Shown here in pieces: positions 9,591-18,399 of a stretch of DNA of 36,526 bases; the first letter of the stretch is position 1; each line of letters opens with the position of its first letter. The stretch spans positions 11,493 through 48,018 of the forward strand of contig DOQG01000022.1 of assembly GCA_003512525.1 (NCBI GenBank), read 5' to 3'. A program made the position numbers and the translations under genes. This stretch comes from Oscillospiraceae bacterium. Lineage in GTDB: Bacteria; Bacillota; Clostridia; Oscillospirales; Ruminococcaceae. The notes beneath the pieces are model-generated. The model was given only the letters and a program-made list of their open reading frames with translations, did not search any database and was not told where the DNA came from.

Positions 9591-9632
9591 AAAAAAACAG
9601 ACCTCTGCCGCAAAAATTTGCGACAAAAGTCT
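9591..9632 (-). terminator. Riboswitch-controlled terminator before the ATPase
   Basis: On the minus strand AGACTTTTGTCGCA and TGCGGCAGAGGTCT form a 14-bp stem (several G-U pairs) followed by seven T. Its 5' side shares ACTTTT with the last strand of the aptamer P1 helix, so the two structures exclude each other. Metal-bound aptamer would prevent termination. Confidence 0.8.
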
Positions 9633-9727
9633 TGTCATAAGCATATACTCAGTACGGTACGGACCTTTGAGGTCGTACTGACGACACCGTACAGGGATCA
9701 TATACGATCCCCCGACTACTCCCTTTT
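9625..9727 (-). promoter_or_regulatory. yybP-ykoY manganese riboswitch aptamer
   Basis: On the minus strand the leader has the conserved blocks of this class: AAAAGGGAGTAG at the 5' end, GTCGTCAGTACG in the middle and GACAAGACTTTT at the 3' end, with variable hairpins between them (GGGATCGTATATGATCCC; ACCTCAAAGGT). This matches the known Lactococcus/Bacillus pattern (GGGGAGTAG.., GTCGTCA.., AGCAAGACCTTT). It is followed by a terminator and a P-type ATPase, the usual ON-switch arrangement for Mn2+ export. Confidence 0.88.
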
Positions 9728-9738
9728 ATCATAATCGT

Positions 9739-9767
9739 ATTTTAACACGATTTTTTACATATGTCAA
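9739..9767 (-). promoter_or_regulatory. Promoter of the riboswitch/ATPase transcript
   Basis: Consensus TTGACA (9762-9767), 17-base spacer, then TAAAAT (9739-9744). Transcription would begin a few bases upstream of the aptamer 5' strand. Confidence 0.85.
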
Positions 9768-9830
9768 TAAGAACAGCACAAATTCACTCAAAAACTTTCG
9801 ACAGAAAATTTTCCGACACGACGGATAACG

Positions 9831-11168
9831 TCACTTATACAGTTCATCTATAATACGCTCTGTAACAGTCATATCATTATCGGTCGGTTTTTCATCATCA
9901 TAACGTACACGGTTATAGCCACCGGACAAATCGCTTATACTCTCTGTGCCGTGATACAGCTTATCGGATACGCTTCTTTGCTGTTCTACAGTCATAGCGG
10001 AAATATTATCGGAACTGCGTTCGGCAAGCCACATTATATAAAGCCTGTAGCCAAGCCTGAACTTTTCGGTTTTATCTTTGGTTTTGCGGTATTTCTTAAG
10101 GCAGTCCTTTTTTGTTTCTCTGACTATCCTTTCCTGCTTGATATCAAGCGCTTCGTAGCTGTCGGTATAGTCCTCGTGCTCATTTATCACGCTATCGTCT
10201 GCGGAATATTTGCCGAAAATGCGTTTGGCAGTCTTTTTGATAAACTCCCATATTTTCTTTCTGAACACGATAAGCAGAACAATTGCCGCCACGATTATGA
10301 TGTACGCAAATATATCCTTAGTGCTCTGCTGTGCCTGCACAAACTCGATTTCAGGTATCTTTGTGTCATCTCCTGTTATCGGGTCAGTCTGCTGAAAACG
10401 TATATTGAAAAGCAGTGTATCGATTATCTTTAATGTCATCTGCACAAGCCATGTAAGCCCCGCCGCAACATAGTCCTTGAGAAGCAGTGCCGCAAGGATT
10501 ATGCCGCCGACTATACCTATAAGCTTCGCATTATACAGTTTGAGTCCCTTAGGTACTATAAGGTTGGTGTTTCTTCTCCTGTCGATCTGTGACTGTATAT
10601 TCGACTGATTTATAAGCAGTACAGTAAGAAGAGCCATCACTACAAGAAGTACCGCTATCTTTGTCTTCGAGTCGTTGAGATACGCTTTATCCTCTGCCAT
10701 AGCACCGCAGAAAATATAACAAAAGAATGTTTCGACAATGTATATCCCGAGCCATACAGGTGTAAATACTTCGTCAAAGGCGTTTTTTCTAAGACTCATT
10801 CCGAGCAGATACCAAACTATAACGGACGGCATAAGTCCAAGACACAGCGAAAAAACAATAAAGCCGTTTTCGTCAAGTGTGTTATTGACCGCCGTTGATG
10901 CTACAGGAACTGCCGCAGTAAAGATAATTCCGATGAATACAGTCATCGCATTTACAGCGAATATGGCTTTCGGTCTGTGAAGGCTTAGCTTTAGCGACAT
11001 AAGAAAATATGCAGTTCCCGCCGTAATTCCCGCACCGGCATAATAAAGCAAATAGTGCCACAAGGTAAATCCGCCAAATGCACTGACTTCAAATAAAAAC
11101 AGCATAGGAAGAGGCAGAAGAAGCATTGCCAGTGCGGCAACGCATTTCATCGGAAAGTTCTTTTTCAC
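9831..11168 (-). CDS. Polytopic membrane protein with DUF4129-like tail (module B)
   Basis: A 445-residue membrane protein with about eight predicted helices (several between residues 10 and 180, others near 215-255 and 290-310), then a basic cytoplasmic region. The C-terminal soluble part (about 345-445, with RLGYRLYIMWLAERSSDNISAMT) resembles the DUF4129 tail found on transglutaminase-type membrane proteins in MoxR/DUF58 operons. Compared with the module A protein (14324-17122), it lacks the transglutaminase domain. The start is GTG, whose last bases overlap the DUF58 stop (GTGA), with GGAGG seven bases before it, so translation is coupled. Function is unknown; from context it is a partner of the adjacent DUF58 protein and MoxR ATPase at the membrane. 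Confidence 0.75.
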   Translation of the reverse strand: MKKNFPMKCVAALAMLLLPLPMLFLFEVSAFGGFTLWHYLLYYAGAGITAGTAYFLMSLKLSLHRPKAIFAVNAMTVFIGIIFTAAVPVASTAVNNTLDENGFIVFSLCLGLMPSVIVWYLLGMSLRKNAFDEVFTPVWLGIYIVETFFCYIFCGAMAEDKAYLNDSKTKIAVLLVVMALLTVLLINQSNIQSQIDRRRNTNLIVPKGLKLYNAKLIGIVGGIILAALLLKDYVAAGLTWLVQMTLKIIDTLLFNIRFQQTDPITGDDTKIPEIEFVQAQQSTKDIFAYIIIVAAIVLLIVFRKKIWEFIKKTAKRIFGKYSADDSVINEHEDYTDSYEALDIKQERIVRETKKDCLKKYRKTKDKTEKFRLGYRLYIMWLAERSSDNISAMTVEQQRSVSDKLYHGTESISDLSGGYNRVRYDDEKPTDNDMTVTERIIDELYK

Positions 11169-12307
11169 TTTGCGTCCTCCTCGCGATCCGTATTGAACGT
11201 ATAGGAAAATTTCTTTGCGTGAAGATACTGACCGTCAGTATCTTCAGGGATATTTCCTGTTGTATAGAACGCCGTGCTTATATCGGAAGCACTGATCCTA
11301 TCTGCGAACGCAGTCATATCATCATCTATATACGGTGTCAGTATAAATACATCTGTAAAGCTGCTGTAATTAAGCGCATCTAGGAACTTTGAAAATTCAT
11401 AGGTACAGCTGTCAGGGAGCTGTGCCAGCATTCTGAGTGTGCCCTCGCACTGCTCTCTTGTTCTTATAAAACCGGACGCAGTACCTCCCGCCTTTCCGCC
11501 GTTTGTTGCGAATGCACAGCTACAACCGCTGTCAACACTGTCCCACATAAGCTTTACGGCAAGCTTGATAAACGCCTCGGTATCCCTGATATCGGCAGAA
11601 GCAACAGGCACAACGCCTTTTCTCTGCATATTTATAACAATAAGCGAATTTCGCGATGTAGTAAATTCGTTATTCATAGCCATAAGTTTTCCGGTAATTG
11701 CGGTATACTTCCAGTTTATGCGGTTGAGCGGCTCTCTGCCTGTATACTCCTTTGCGCCCGCTATCATAAACGGATCTTCATTTATAAACCGTCTTACAAG
11801 TATCTCGCCTATCGGTTCGTTAAAAGACAACACAGCATCTTCTCCGTCTGACGCTGTAGGGAGCACCGTTATACTTATTCCGACCTTTATGCTGTTTGAC
11901 ACTCTTACAAGCCCGAGCATATCGGTTGCGGTAACTACCGTATCATCAAAAGAAAATACGCCTCTTTTACGACATTTTATCCTTCTTACGCGGGTACACT
12001 TACTGCGTGGCTTTAACGAGAAAACTCCCGGTATGAATATGTTATCGCCGCCGCTTGTCTGAGCGGCTGAGTCCTTTTGATTGAACGCAAGCCAACGTGA
12101 AGCGGAAAGCTCCGTTTTGATCCACGGTAAAGCGACAAAACGTCGGTTCTCAACGACCTCGGTCAGCTCAAGAATATCTCCCTCGTAGACCTCGGTCTTG
12201 TTTACCGACGCACTGTAATGTATTCCTTTAAGTGCATACTTTCCGAAAACAAGCACCTCAGCGACAACAACTGCCGCTATTACAAAAACGATAGCTGCAA
12301 GCTCCAT
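11165..12307 (-). CDS. DUF58 domain protein (module B)
   Basis: A 380-residue protein with one N-terminal membrane segment (about 2-22), a beta-rich region (about 35-150), and the DUF58 core signature AKEYTGREPLNRINWKYTA, continuing with GKLMAMNNEFTTSRN (about 200-235). A von Willebrand A-like fold follows, whose metal site (DxSxS) is not visible. DUF58 proteins nearly always sit beside MoxR AAA ATPases and are thought to be their clients or partners; the biochemical role is unknown. The ATG follows the MoxR stop with no gap (TAAATG), using GGAG inside the end of moxR, and its own stop overlaps the next start. This tight packing implies equimolar synthesis of the three proteins. Confidence 0.88.
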   Translation of the reverse strand: MELAAIVFVIAAVVVAEVLVFGKYALKGIHYSASVNKTEVYEGDILELTEVVENRRFVALPWIKTELSASRWLAFNQKDSAAQTSGGDNIFIPGVFSLKPRSKCTRVRRIKCRKRGVFSFDDTVVTATDMLGLVRVSNSIKVGISITVLPTASDGEDAVLSFNEPIGEILVRRFINEDPFMIAGAKEYTGREPLNRINWKYTAITGKLMAMNNEFTTSRNSLIVINMQRKGVVPVASADIRDTEAFIKLAVKLMWDSVDSGCSCAFATNGGKAGGTASGFIRTREQCEGTLRMLAQLPDSCTYEFSKFLDALNYSSFTDVFILTPYIDDDMTAFADRISASDISTAFYTTGNIPEDTDGQYLHAKKFSYTFNTDREEDAK

Positions 12308-13252
12308 TTAAATCTGCTCCGTAGGAACGGGGATATCCTTTATCATCTTTTCAAGAATATCCTGCTTTGCGCTGTCGGGATCTCTCATAACCGTACTTCT
12401 GCAAATAAGCCTGTGAACACATACATACGGTGCGACCGCCTTTACGTCATCGGGAGTCACAAATTCCCTTCCGCGAAGCGCCGCTCTTGCCTGTGACATA
12501 TTTTTAAGTGCAATAAGTCCTCTGGTACTCAGCCCGAGCTTTATCTCGCTGTTATGACGGCTTGCGTTGCCGATATCGGCTATATATCCTCTTACAGCCT
12601 CGTTTACCTTTATACTTTCCACTCTGCTCATCATTTCGAGAAGCTCTGACTTATCGGTTACAGCCGTTAGCGACTCTACAGGGTGAACAGCTCTTGAGTT
12701 ATCAAGTATCTCCATCTCGGATTTTTTGTCGGAATAGCCTATAGACAGCTTTATGATAAAGCGGTCAAGCTGTGCCTCGGGAAGCGGATAGGTTCCGGAG
12801 GTTTCTACAGGGTTCTGTGTTGCAAGAACGATAAAGGGCTTGTCTATCATAAAAAACTCGCCGTCTATTGTAGCCTGCTTTTCTTCCATACACTGAAGTA
12901 AAGCCGACTGCGTTCTCGGAGTTGCACGGTTTATCTCATCAGCAAGCAGTATATTCGTGAATATGGGACCCGCACGGAACATAAACTCCTGCTCCTTCAT
13001 ATTGAAGAAGTGTATGCCCGTGATATCCGACGGCAAAAGATCAGGAGTGAATTGTATTCTTGAAAAGCCTGCATCGATACTCTTTGCAAGTGCTTTTGCA
13101 AGCACGGTCTTACCTGTTCCGGGAACATCATCAAGCAGAACGTGACCGCCGCTTAAAAGCGCCATTATGATAAGATCGATCCTGTCGTCCTTGCCCTTAA
13201 TGATTTTTGAAATATTGCCGCGGAGTTTTACCGCATATTCCTGAACTGTCAT
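12308..13252 (-). CDS. MoxR family AAA+ ATPase (module B)
   Basis: A 314-residue cytoplasmic AAA+ ATPase of the MoxR class. It shows Walker A DDVPGTGKT (K48), Walker B ILLADEINR (D105, E106), sensor 1 in ATQNPVE (N147), the family signature GTYPLPEAQLDRF (about 153-165) and the lid domain (about 230-300). MoxR proteins act as chaperone-like remodelers for a neighbouring vWA or DUF58 protein. The ribosome site AAAGG lies about seven bases before the ATG. It follows the DHH gene by 34 bases and is joined without a gap to the DUF58 gene. It is a paralogue of the module A ATPase (18400-19371), but keeps the canonical ATQNP loop that the other has lost. Confidence 0.93.
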   Translation of the reverse strand: MTVQEYAVKLRGNISKIIKGKDDRIDLIIMALLSGGHVLLDDVPGTGKTVLAKALAKSIDAGFSRIQFTPDLLPSDITGIHFFNMKEQEFMFRAGPIFTNILLADEINRATPRTQSALLQCMEEKQATIDGEFFMIDKPFIVLATQNPVETSGTYPLPEAQLDRFIIKLSIGYSDKKSEMEILDNSRAVHPVESLTAVTDKSELLEMMSRVESIKVNEAVRGYIADIGNASRHNSEIKLGLSTRGLIALKNMSQARAALRGREFVTPDDVKAVAPYVCVHRLICRSTVMRDPDSAKQDILEKMIKDIPVPTEQI

Positions 13253-13286
13253 ATATGTACCTTTCGTTGTTTCAACGCAATCCTTT

Positions 13287-14225
13287 TTATATGTGCGCCG
13301 CAGAATGATATTTGTCGTAATTTATAAGCTCGTCAAGCAGCAACGGCAGTTTTTCTTCGATCTCCTCGTCTTTGAACTGGCAAGTACCTACCGCTCTGTG
13401 TCCGCCGCCGCCGTACTTAAGCATAAGTGAGCCGACATCAACGTTACTTGTACGATTGAGTATTGAGTAACCAACAGCTACAGAGCAACCCTTGCCGCCT
13501 TTGCCGTTCACTATCCAAGCGGAAATATTCTGATGCGGATAAAGGCTGTATATCATAAATCTGTTGCCGGTATAGATAGGATCGACATTGCGCAGATCGG
13601 TTATGATAACATCTCCCTCTACTCTGGTATGTTCTCCCAACATTTTTTTGAAAAGCTCTGTCTGCTCATTGTATAGCTTTATTCTTTCTTTGATATCAGG
13701 GAGTTCAAGAATCTCCTCAGTGGACATAGTTGCGCAACATACCAGCAATTTTTCCATTAACTGATAATTGCTGATGGTGAAGTTTCTGAAACGACCCAAA
13801 CCGGTTCTGGGATCCATCAGAAATCCGATAAGTATCCAGCCTTCGGGATTCAGTATTTCTTCTGCCGTAAGGTTTCCGCTGTCAACCTTGTCAACAGCGA
13901 GCATAAGATCGTCGAAATTCGGGAAGCACTCTTTACCGCCGTAATACTCATAAATTATTCTTGCGGCACTTGGCGATATCCTGCTTTCGCCCTTATACTT
14001 TCCTTTTATCTTAAGCCTTTCCTCTTCGCTTGAATGGTGGTCGAACCAAAGTCCGCAACCGGGTGCATACGGTACGTTCGCAAGTACATCATTTTCAGTA
14101 ACGGGAACAAGTCCGTCCTGGATATCTTTCGGATGAGCAAACATCCAACTGTCCACGACTTTTGCAGCCAGCAGTAATGCGCCGCAGGCAAGTCCGTCAA
14201 AATCTGATCTGGTAATAAGTCTCAT
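13287..14225 (-). CDS. DHH/DHHA1 family phosphoesterase
   Basis: A 312-residue cytoplasmic protein of the DHH superfamily. The N-terminal metal-binding motif is RSDFDG (D8, D10), the DHH triad is FDHHSS (62-64), and the C-terminal DHHA1 domain ends with the glycine-rich nucleotide/phosphate loop KYGGGGHRAVGTCQ (about 275-288). It resembles the 'exopolyphosphatase-related' group, distinct from NrnA/GdpP; the substrate is not predictable and could be polyphosphate, short RNA or a cyclic dinucleotide product. It has its own promoter (14276-14304) and lies 34 bases upstream of moxR of module B with no terminator between, so it is probably the first gene of that operon. Whether it belongs functionally is unclear. 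Confidence 0.88.
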   Translation of the reverse strand: MRLITRSDFDGLACGALLLAAKVVDSWMFAHPKDIQDGLVPVTENDVLANVPYAPGCGLWFDHHSSEEERLKIKGKYKGESRISPSAARIIYEYYGGKECFPNFDDLMLAVDKVDSGNLTAEEILNPEGWILIGFLMDPRTGLGRFRNFTISNYQLMEKLLVCCATMSTEEILELPDIKERIKLYNEQTELFKKMLGEHTRVEGDVIITDLRNVDPIYTGNRFMIYSLYPHQNISAWIVNGKGGKGCSVAVGYSILNRTSNVDVGSLMLKYGGGGHRAVGTCQFKDEEIEEKLPLLLDELINYDKYHSAAHI

Positions 14226-14275
14226 ATTATATTTCCTTTCCGCATTGCAATTGCAGTTTTTTTGCTTCTATCCTT

Positions 14276-14304
14276 ATTATAGCAGATAAAAAGAAATTTT
14301 ACAA
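14276..14304 (-). promoter_or_regulatory. Promoter of the DHH gene and module B
   Basis: TTGTAA (14299-14304), 17-base spacer, TATAAT (14276-14281) on the minus strand, about 50 bases before the DHH start codon. No terminator is visible between the upstream transglutaminase gene and this promoter, so read-through from module A is also possible. Confidence 0.72.
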
Positions 14305-14323
14305 CAATAATACCGATTTATTG

Positions 14324-17122
14324 TCAAATAGTGACTTTCAGCCACATACGCTTCAATTTACCCGAGTTTGCCATAATCAGAACGTAAAGCGTCTTAGTGT
14401 ACTTGTACACCTTTGCGCGTTCCTCTTCAGTTATATCGGAATTTGAAAATTCCGCCTTTTCTATTATCTTCATTATTTCGACAAGACTTATATCCATGCC
14501 GAGAGGGAGCAATTCTTTATCGGCTCTGAGCGCAAATTCTTCGGGAAGCTCTGTGCCGATCGGGGCTATATCCGTAGCGGCAAACAGTTTCATTATAAAG
14601 CCGTACATTTCTTTTACCGCTTCTGACGTATTTTTCGACTTGCGGAAATATCTCATACGCTTTTCGTTTCTGCGCTTTACCGAATTTATAAATATGATGA
14701 CAGCGGCAAATGCCACAGTTACCGCCAACACCGCTATTGCGATCCTGAGCACAACCGATAAATCGATTTTGCTTTCGTTTACACCATCCGTACCTCCGGA
14801 AATGTCGCTGTCGGGTGACGATGTCACCGGAGCAGTAGTCTGTTCGGTATCGGAAGATACAGTTGTGGTCGTCTGCACTGTTGTAGTTGTGGTAGTTTCC
14901 GGAACAGAAGTAATCGGGACTTCCGTCTGTGATGGATCTGTACTGTTTCCGAAATTACTGTTACCGCCATACCCGGTCGGATCAAACGGTATCCAGCCGA
15001 AATCATCGCTGTATACCTCAACCCATGCGTGGAGCGAATTTTCATGAATGGTCTTTTCGTACACACCGGCATATTCGTTGAAGTTAAGCTTACCTGTTGT
15101 AAATCCTGTGATATAGCGTGCAGGTATTCCTTTTTCCCGCAGAGCAAGCACCATAGTACTTGCATATAATGCGCAGTGTCCCTGTTTTGTATTGAATAAG
15201 AAGTTACCGAGCATGGTGTTACTGCGATCGGATGTATTATCTGCGTTAAGAGAATACTGATAGTGCGTTCTCAGGTATTCGCACATTCCGTAGGCATAGA
15301 GCATTTTGTTATCGACAATACCTGCATTGTCACCGTCTTTGCTTTCAAACTCAGCTATAAACCTCTTTATATTATCCTTTTCGCTCTTGGGAACAGAGGA
15401 ATAAGTGTCATATACATAGCGGTCATACTCTTTTTTATCATCAATATATCTGCGGGCTTCTTCATATGTGTATCCGACTGTCTGTAACAATGATATCTTT
15501 TCATTGTCATCGGAGCTGTCAAGCGTGACCGCAAATAATGCAGGGTTAACAGGCAATGTCACATTGGATTCAAAGCTTTTCATCCAGTTTTTTCTGTCCG
15601 CTATCCTTATAACGGTATCTCCGAAATATTTGAAGTTCTCATTGCTCATATACGAGTTATTATCTGGCAGGAACGGCTTGAAAACAACATTGGTATTCTT
15701 GAGATACTCTATATTCACATTCTGTGAGCTGTACAGGAACACAGGCTCGCCGTCAGAAATGCCCTCCATCGTGCTTATTGCCGCACGCATATCATCGTAA
15801 TCGGACATTTCATAATGAGCATCAATATACCGATATTCATAATCCGACAGCTTCTTTTCCGACAGTAAACCGGACATATTAAGATAGCGCGTCATCTGAA
15901 CGATCTGCTCGGGTGAAAAGCTGTCACTTATATTATATTCACCGCTGTAAAGCTCGTTCTGCGATATTTTTCGCTGAACGCCGATCCAGCTCCGACCGTC
16001 AAAGTCCACACCGATATCACCGACAAGGTACATACCGTTCTCGCCGGAAGATGTGACTTTTAGCACAGGATCATTTGCCGACTGCGGAGGCGCATTGAGT
16101 TCTATATTGTTATTGATAAAGAAGTTGTCGGATGAAAAATATCCGCTGAAAAGTCCGCTTGTGTTGCCGGAAAAAACAAGACTGAAATATTCGCCGATAT
16201 CGGTAAAGAATTTCACTGTGGAATTGATGACCTCTTCGGTATCGATGTAAGTCATATCCGGGAAAAGCTTCTGTGAGCCGAATGCCGCTCCGAATGTTAT
16301 CAATGCCGCAAGTATTCCGCACAGGCTGTTTCTTCCGTAGCGGGAAAGCTCGGACTTTGCTGTCTGAACAGGATTTTTTTTGCTGAGATTTTTGCGGAAA
16401 GCCTTTTCATCATTTTTTACTTCGTTTCTTTTAGCGCCGACCGCAGGTATTTTTGAATAAAAGCTGTTCGATGACGCTATAGCATAAAGCCCGAAAAATG
16501 CGGTTACCGCAAGCAGGGTATATACCGAATAATCCGCGTCTTCCGAAAGAAAAGCGGGGATAAACATTACGCACCACATTATAATCAGCGGAAGCGCCCT
16601 GAATTTCTTGTAACAGCAAAGCACACATACAAAGCAGACAATGCAGATGATGATAAGCATCGCCATATTCATTGCGCTGGTAAAGTCCTGCGTCCTTGTA
16701 AGAAATGCATGGGAATTTACAGGCACATACTGTAATGTCGACAACAATCTGCCGTCAAGCTGTATAAACAGATAGTCCTTGAACAGCAGACACGCTTCGT
16801 TTATGTCGCTGTGAAAGAAATAATATACCGCGCCGACTCCCACTGCAAGAACAGGAATCGCATATCGCTTTTTAATAAATATGAAAATCGGCATAAAAGC
16901 CGTAACGAACAGCAGGATCTGAGCGATAGCCGAGCCGAACTCAAACGGAATGTCATACATATCCATAAAGCTCATTATAGTGCCGACCGCCAGCATATAT
17001 GTCAACATCAGTTTAACCGCTATCACTGGGAGCGGATTAACATTCCTGCGATATGTATTGCCGACCAGAACTATTGCCTGCGCATTATCACGGCTGTCCT
17101 TTTTTCCAGTATTTTTTTTCAA
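14324..17122 (-). CDS. Transglutaminase-domain membrane protein (module A)
   Basis: A 932-residue membrane protein of the TgpA/DUF3488 type. It has about five to six N-terminal helices (35-215), another near 266-283, a large extracytoplasmic region (about 290-735) and a papain-like transglutaminase core with catalytic C650 (KQGHC), H698 (SLHAW) and D714 (PFDPT). A Thr/Ser-rich linker follows (about 738-775), then a last helix (788-813) and a cytoplasmic DUF4129-like tail. The catalytic triad is intact, so it may cleave or crosslink proteins at the cell surface; the substrate is unknown. The start codon is TTG (encoding Met), with GGAG seven bases upstream. It is the third gene after moxR and duf58, the typical order for this system. 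Confidence 0.9.
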   Translation of the reverse strand: MKKNTGKKDSRDNAQAIVLVGNTYRRNVNPLPVIAVKLMLTYMLAVGTIMSFMDMYDIPFEFGSAIAQILLFVTAFMPIFIFIKKRYAIPVLAVGVGAVYYFFHSDINEACLLFKDYLFIQLDGRLLSTLQYVPVNSHAFLTRTQDFTSAMNMAMLIIICIVCFVCVLCCYKKFRALPLIIMWCVMFIPAFLSEDADYSVYTLLAVTAFFGLYAIASSNSFYSKIPAVGAKRNEVKNDEKAFRKNLSKKNPVQTAKSELSRYGRNSLCGILAALITFGAAFGSQKLFPDMTYIDTEEVINSTVKFFTDIGEYFSLVFSGNTSGLFSGYFSSDNFFINNNIELNAPPQSANDPVLKVTSSGENGMYLVGDIGVDFDGRSWIGVQRKISQNELYSGEYNISDSFSPEQIVQMTRYLNMSGLLSEKKLSDYEYRYIDAHYEMSDYDDMRAAISTMEGISDGEPVFLYSSQNVNIEYLKNTNVVFKPFLPDNNSYMSNENFKYFGDTVIRIADRKNWMKSFESNVTLPVNPALFAVTLDSSDDNEKISLLQTVGYTYEEARRYIDDKKEYDRYVYDTYSSVPKSEKDNIKRFIAEFESKDGDNAGIVDNKMLYAYGMCEYLRTHYQYSLNADNTSDRSNTMLGNFLFNTKQGHCALYASTMVLALREKGIPARYITGFTTGKLNFNEYAGVYEKTIHENSLHAWVEVYSDDFGWIPFDPTGYGGNSNFGNSTDPSQTEVPITSVPETTTTTTVQTTTTVSSDTEQTTAPVTSSPDSDISGGTDGVNESKIDLSVVLRIAIAVLAVTVAFAAVIIFINSVKRRNEKRMRYFRKSKNTSEAVKEMYGFIMKLFAATDIAPIGTELPEEFALRADKELLPLGMDISLVEIMKIIEKAEFSNSDITEEERAKVYKYTKTLYVLIMANSGKLKRMWLKVTI

Positions 17123-17152
17123 ATCAGTTCTCCATAGTAATCTATAATGCGT

Positions 17153-18379
17153 TCATTTCTTTTTATGCAGTTCAATAGCCGCATTAAGTGAACGGACGAT
17201 GTCATCCTTATCGATTTTCCATAATTCAAATCCCGATGTTACAGAAACGGCTTCAGCCATCTCCCTTTGCTCATCAGACTCAATAGGACTGCTGACAAGC
17301 AGAATTTTGACCTGCTTGTTTCTGAAAAGCTCTATTTCAGTCATTTTGCTTATAAAATCACGTCTTAGCTGTGAGGTTATAAAGTAGACGGCGGAGGTAT
17401 CGCCGGTAGTTTCCGTACAACTGCTCGCTATGGTTTCGGGAAGGAAGGTTATACTTTGCCGAGGTAGCATACTCATCAGGTCAAAAAGTAACATATTGTC
17501 TTCTTCGGTCTTGACTGTGTACTGCTCACACTGCTTATCGTCGGGAGAATACCATGCATTGACACAGCTCTGCTTCATAGAAATAAGCGACAGATTGAGC
17601 GCCAGCAGCACCTCTATTATACTGTCGGCTGCTTCTGCGTTATCCTCTTCAAACGGGAAATATTCGTTCAGATCGGGAATGATCACACAACTGCCGCCGA
17701 TACTTCTATCCATCTGTTTTACCATAAGCTTATCATGCTTTGCCGACATAGCCCAGTGTACATTCTTTATAGAATCTTCATTCCGATATTCTCTTATGCT
17801 TGCAAATGCATTCTTATCAAGTGAGAAACTGTTTTGCGAAAGCGTTTCACTGTCACCGTCGCCTGTATCGATAATCGGATCGATAACAAGCTTACGCGGC
17901 AGAACAATAAACCTTTCATATTGTTCGCATTTTTTCACCGATCTGAATACTTTAAAAAGATCATATATCACAAAGCTGTCAATACCGGAGCGATATACGC
18001 CTCTGTACTTTATCGGGGAATTAAAGCTGACCGTTATTGACGAAAACGGAGGTACACTGACCATTATCTTCTGATATTCAAACTTTTCGCTGTTACGGTA
18101 CGGAAAACAGCCGATCAATATTCCCGGTGAAACCGGAACTAAAAATCTGTTTGTAACAGTTACGGAAATATCGGTATTTTCAAACTTCTCTGTCGAAAGC
18201 GTCCTGTATTCTATCCGCACTTTCAGTAAAAATCTCGTCAACAGAAGTAAAACAAATGACACTGCCGGCAAAATAACGGCTATCAGAAACAATACCGATG
18301 TGAGTTTGCTTTTGTAAGCGAACATCAGTACTATGCTTACTATCAGAAAGACTAAATAAAAGAACCTATATCTAGCCAT
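17153..18379 (-). CDS. DUF58 domain protein (module A)
   Basis: A 408-residue protein with two N-terminal membrane segments (about 6-22 and 27-50), a beta-rich extension (about 55-150) and the DUF58 signature IREYRNEDSIKNVHWAMSA with KHDKLMVKQMD (about 195-225). A vWA-like C-terminal half follows, in which the usual metal-site serines are not visible. It sits 20 bases after moxR and 30 bases before the transglutaminase gene, all in one presumed operon. It is a paralogue of the module B protein at 11165-12307, but clearly diverged. Function is unknown; the family is linked to MoxR-driven assembly or activation of membrane complexes. Confidence 0.88.
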   Translation of the reverse strand: MARYRFFYLVFLIVSIVLMFAYKSKLTSVLFLIAVILPAVSFVLLLLTRFLLKVRIEYRTLSTEKFENTDISVTVTNRFLVPVSPGILIGCFPYRNSEKFEYQKIMVSVPPFSSITVSFNSPIKYRGVYRSGIDSFVIYDLFKVFRSVKKCEQYERFIVLPRKLVIDPIIDTGDGDSETLSQNSFSLDKNAFASIREYRNEDSIKNVHWAMSAKHDKLMVKQMDRSIGGSCVIIPDLNEYFPFEEDNAEAADSIIEVLLALNLSLISMKQSCVNAWYSPDDKQCEQYTVKTEEDNMLLFDLMSMLPRQSITFLPETIASSCTETTGDTSAVYFITSQLRRDFISKMTEIELFRNKQVKILLVSSPIESDEQREMAEAVSVTSGFELWKIDKDDIVRSLNAAIELHKKK

Positions 18380-18399
18380 ACAAAAGTTGTCCCTTCGGT

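Noticed and set aside
14847..14910. Thr-rich coding repeat in the transglutaminase protein considered as a phase-variable tract
   Set aside because: The codons vary (no long mononucleotide or identical short repeat), so slippage is unlikely; it is an ordinary low-complexity linker.
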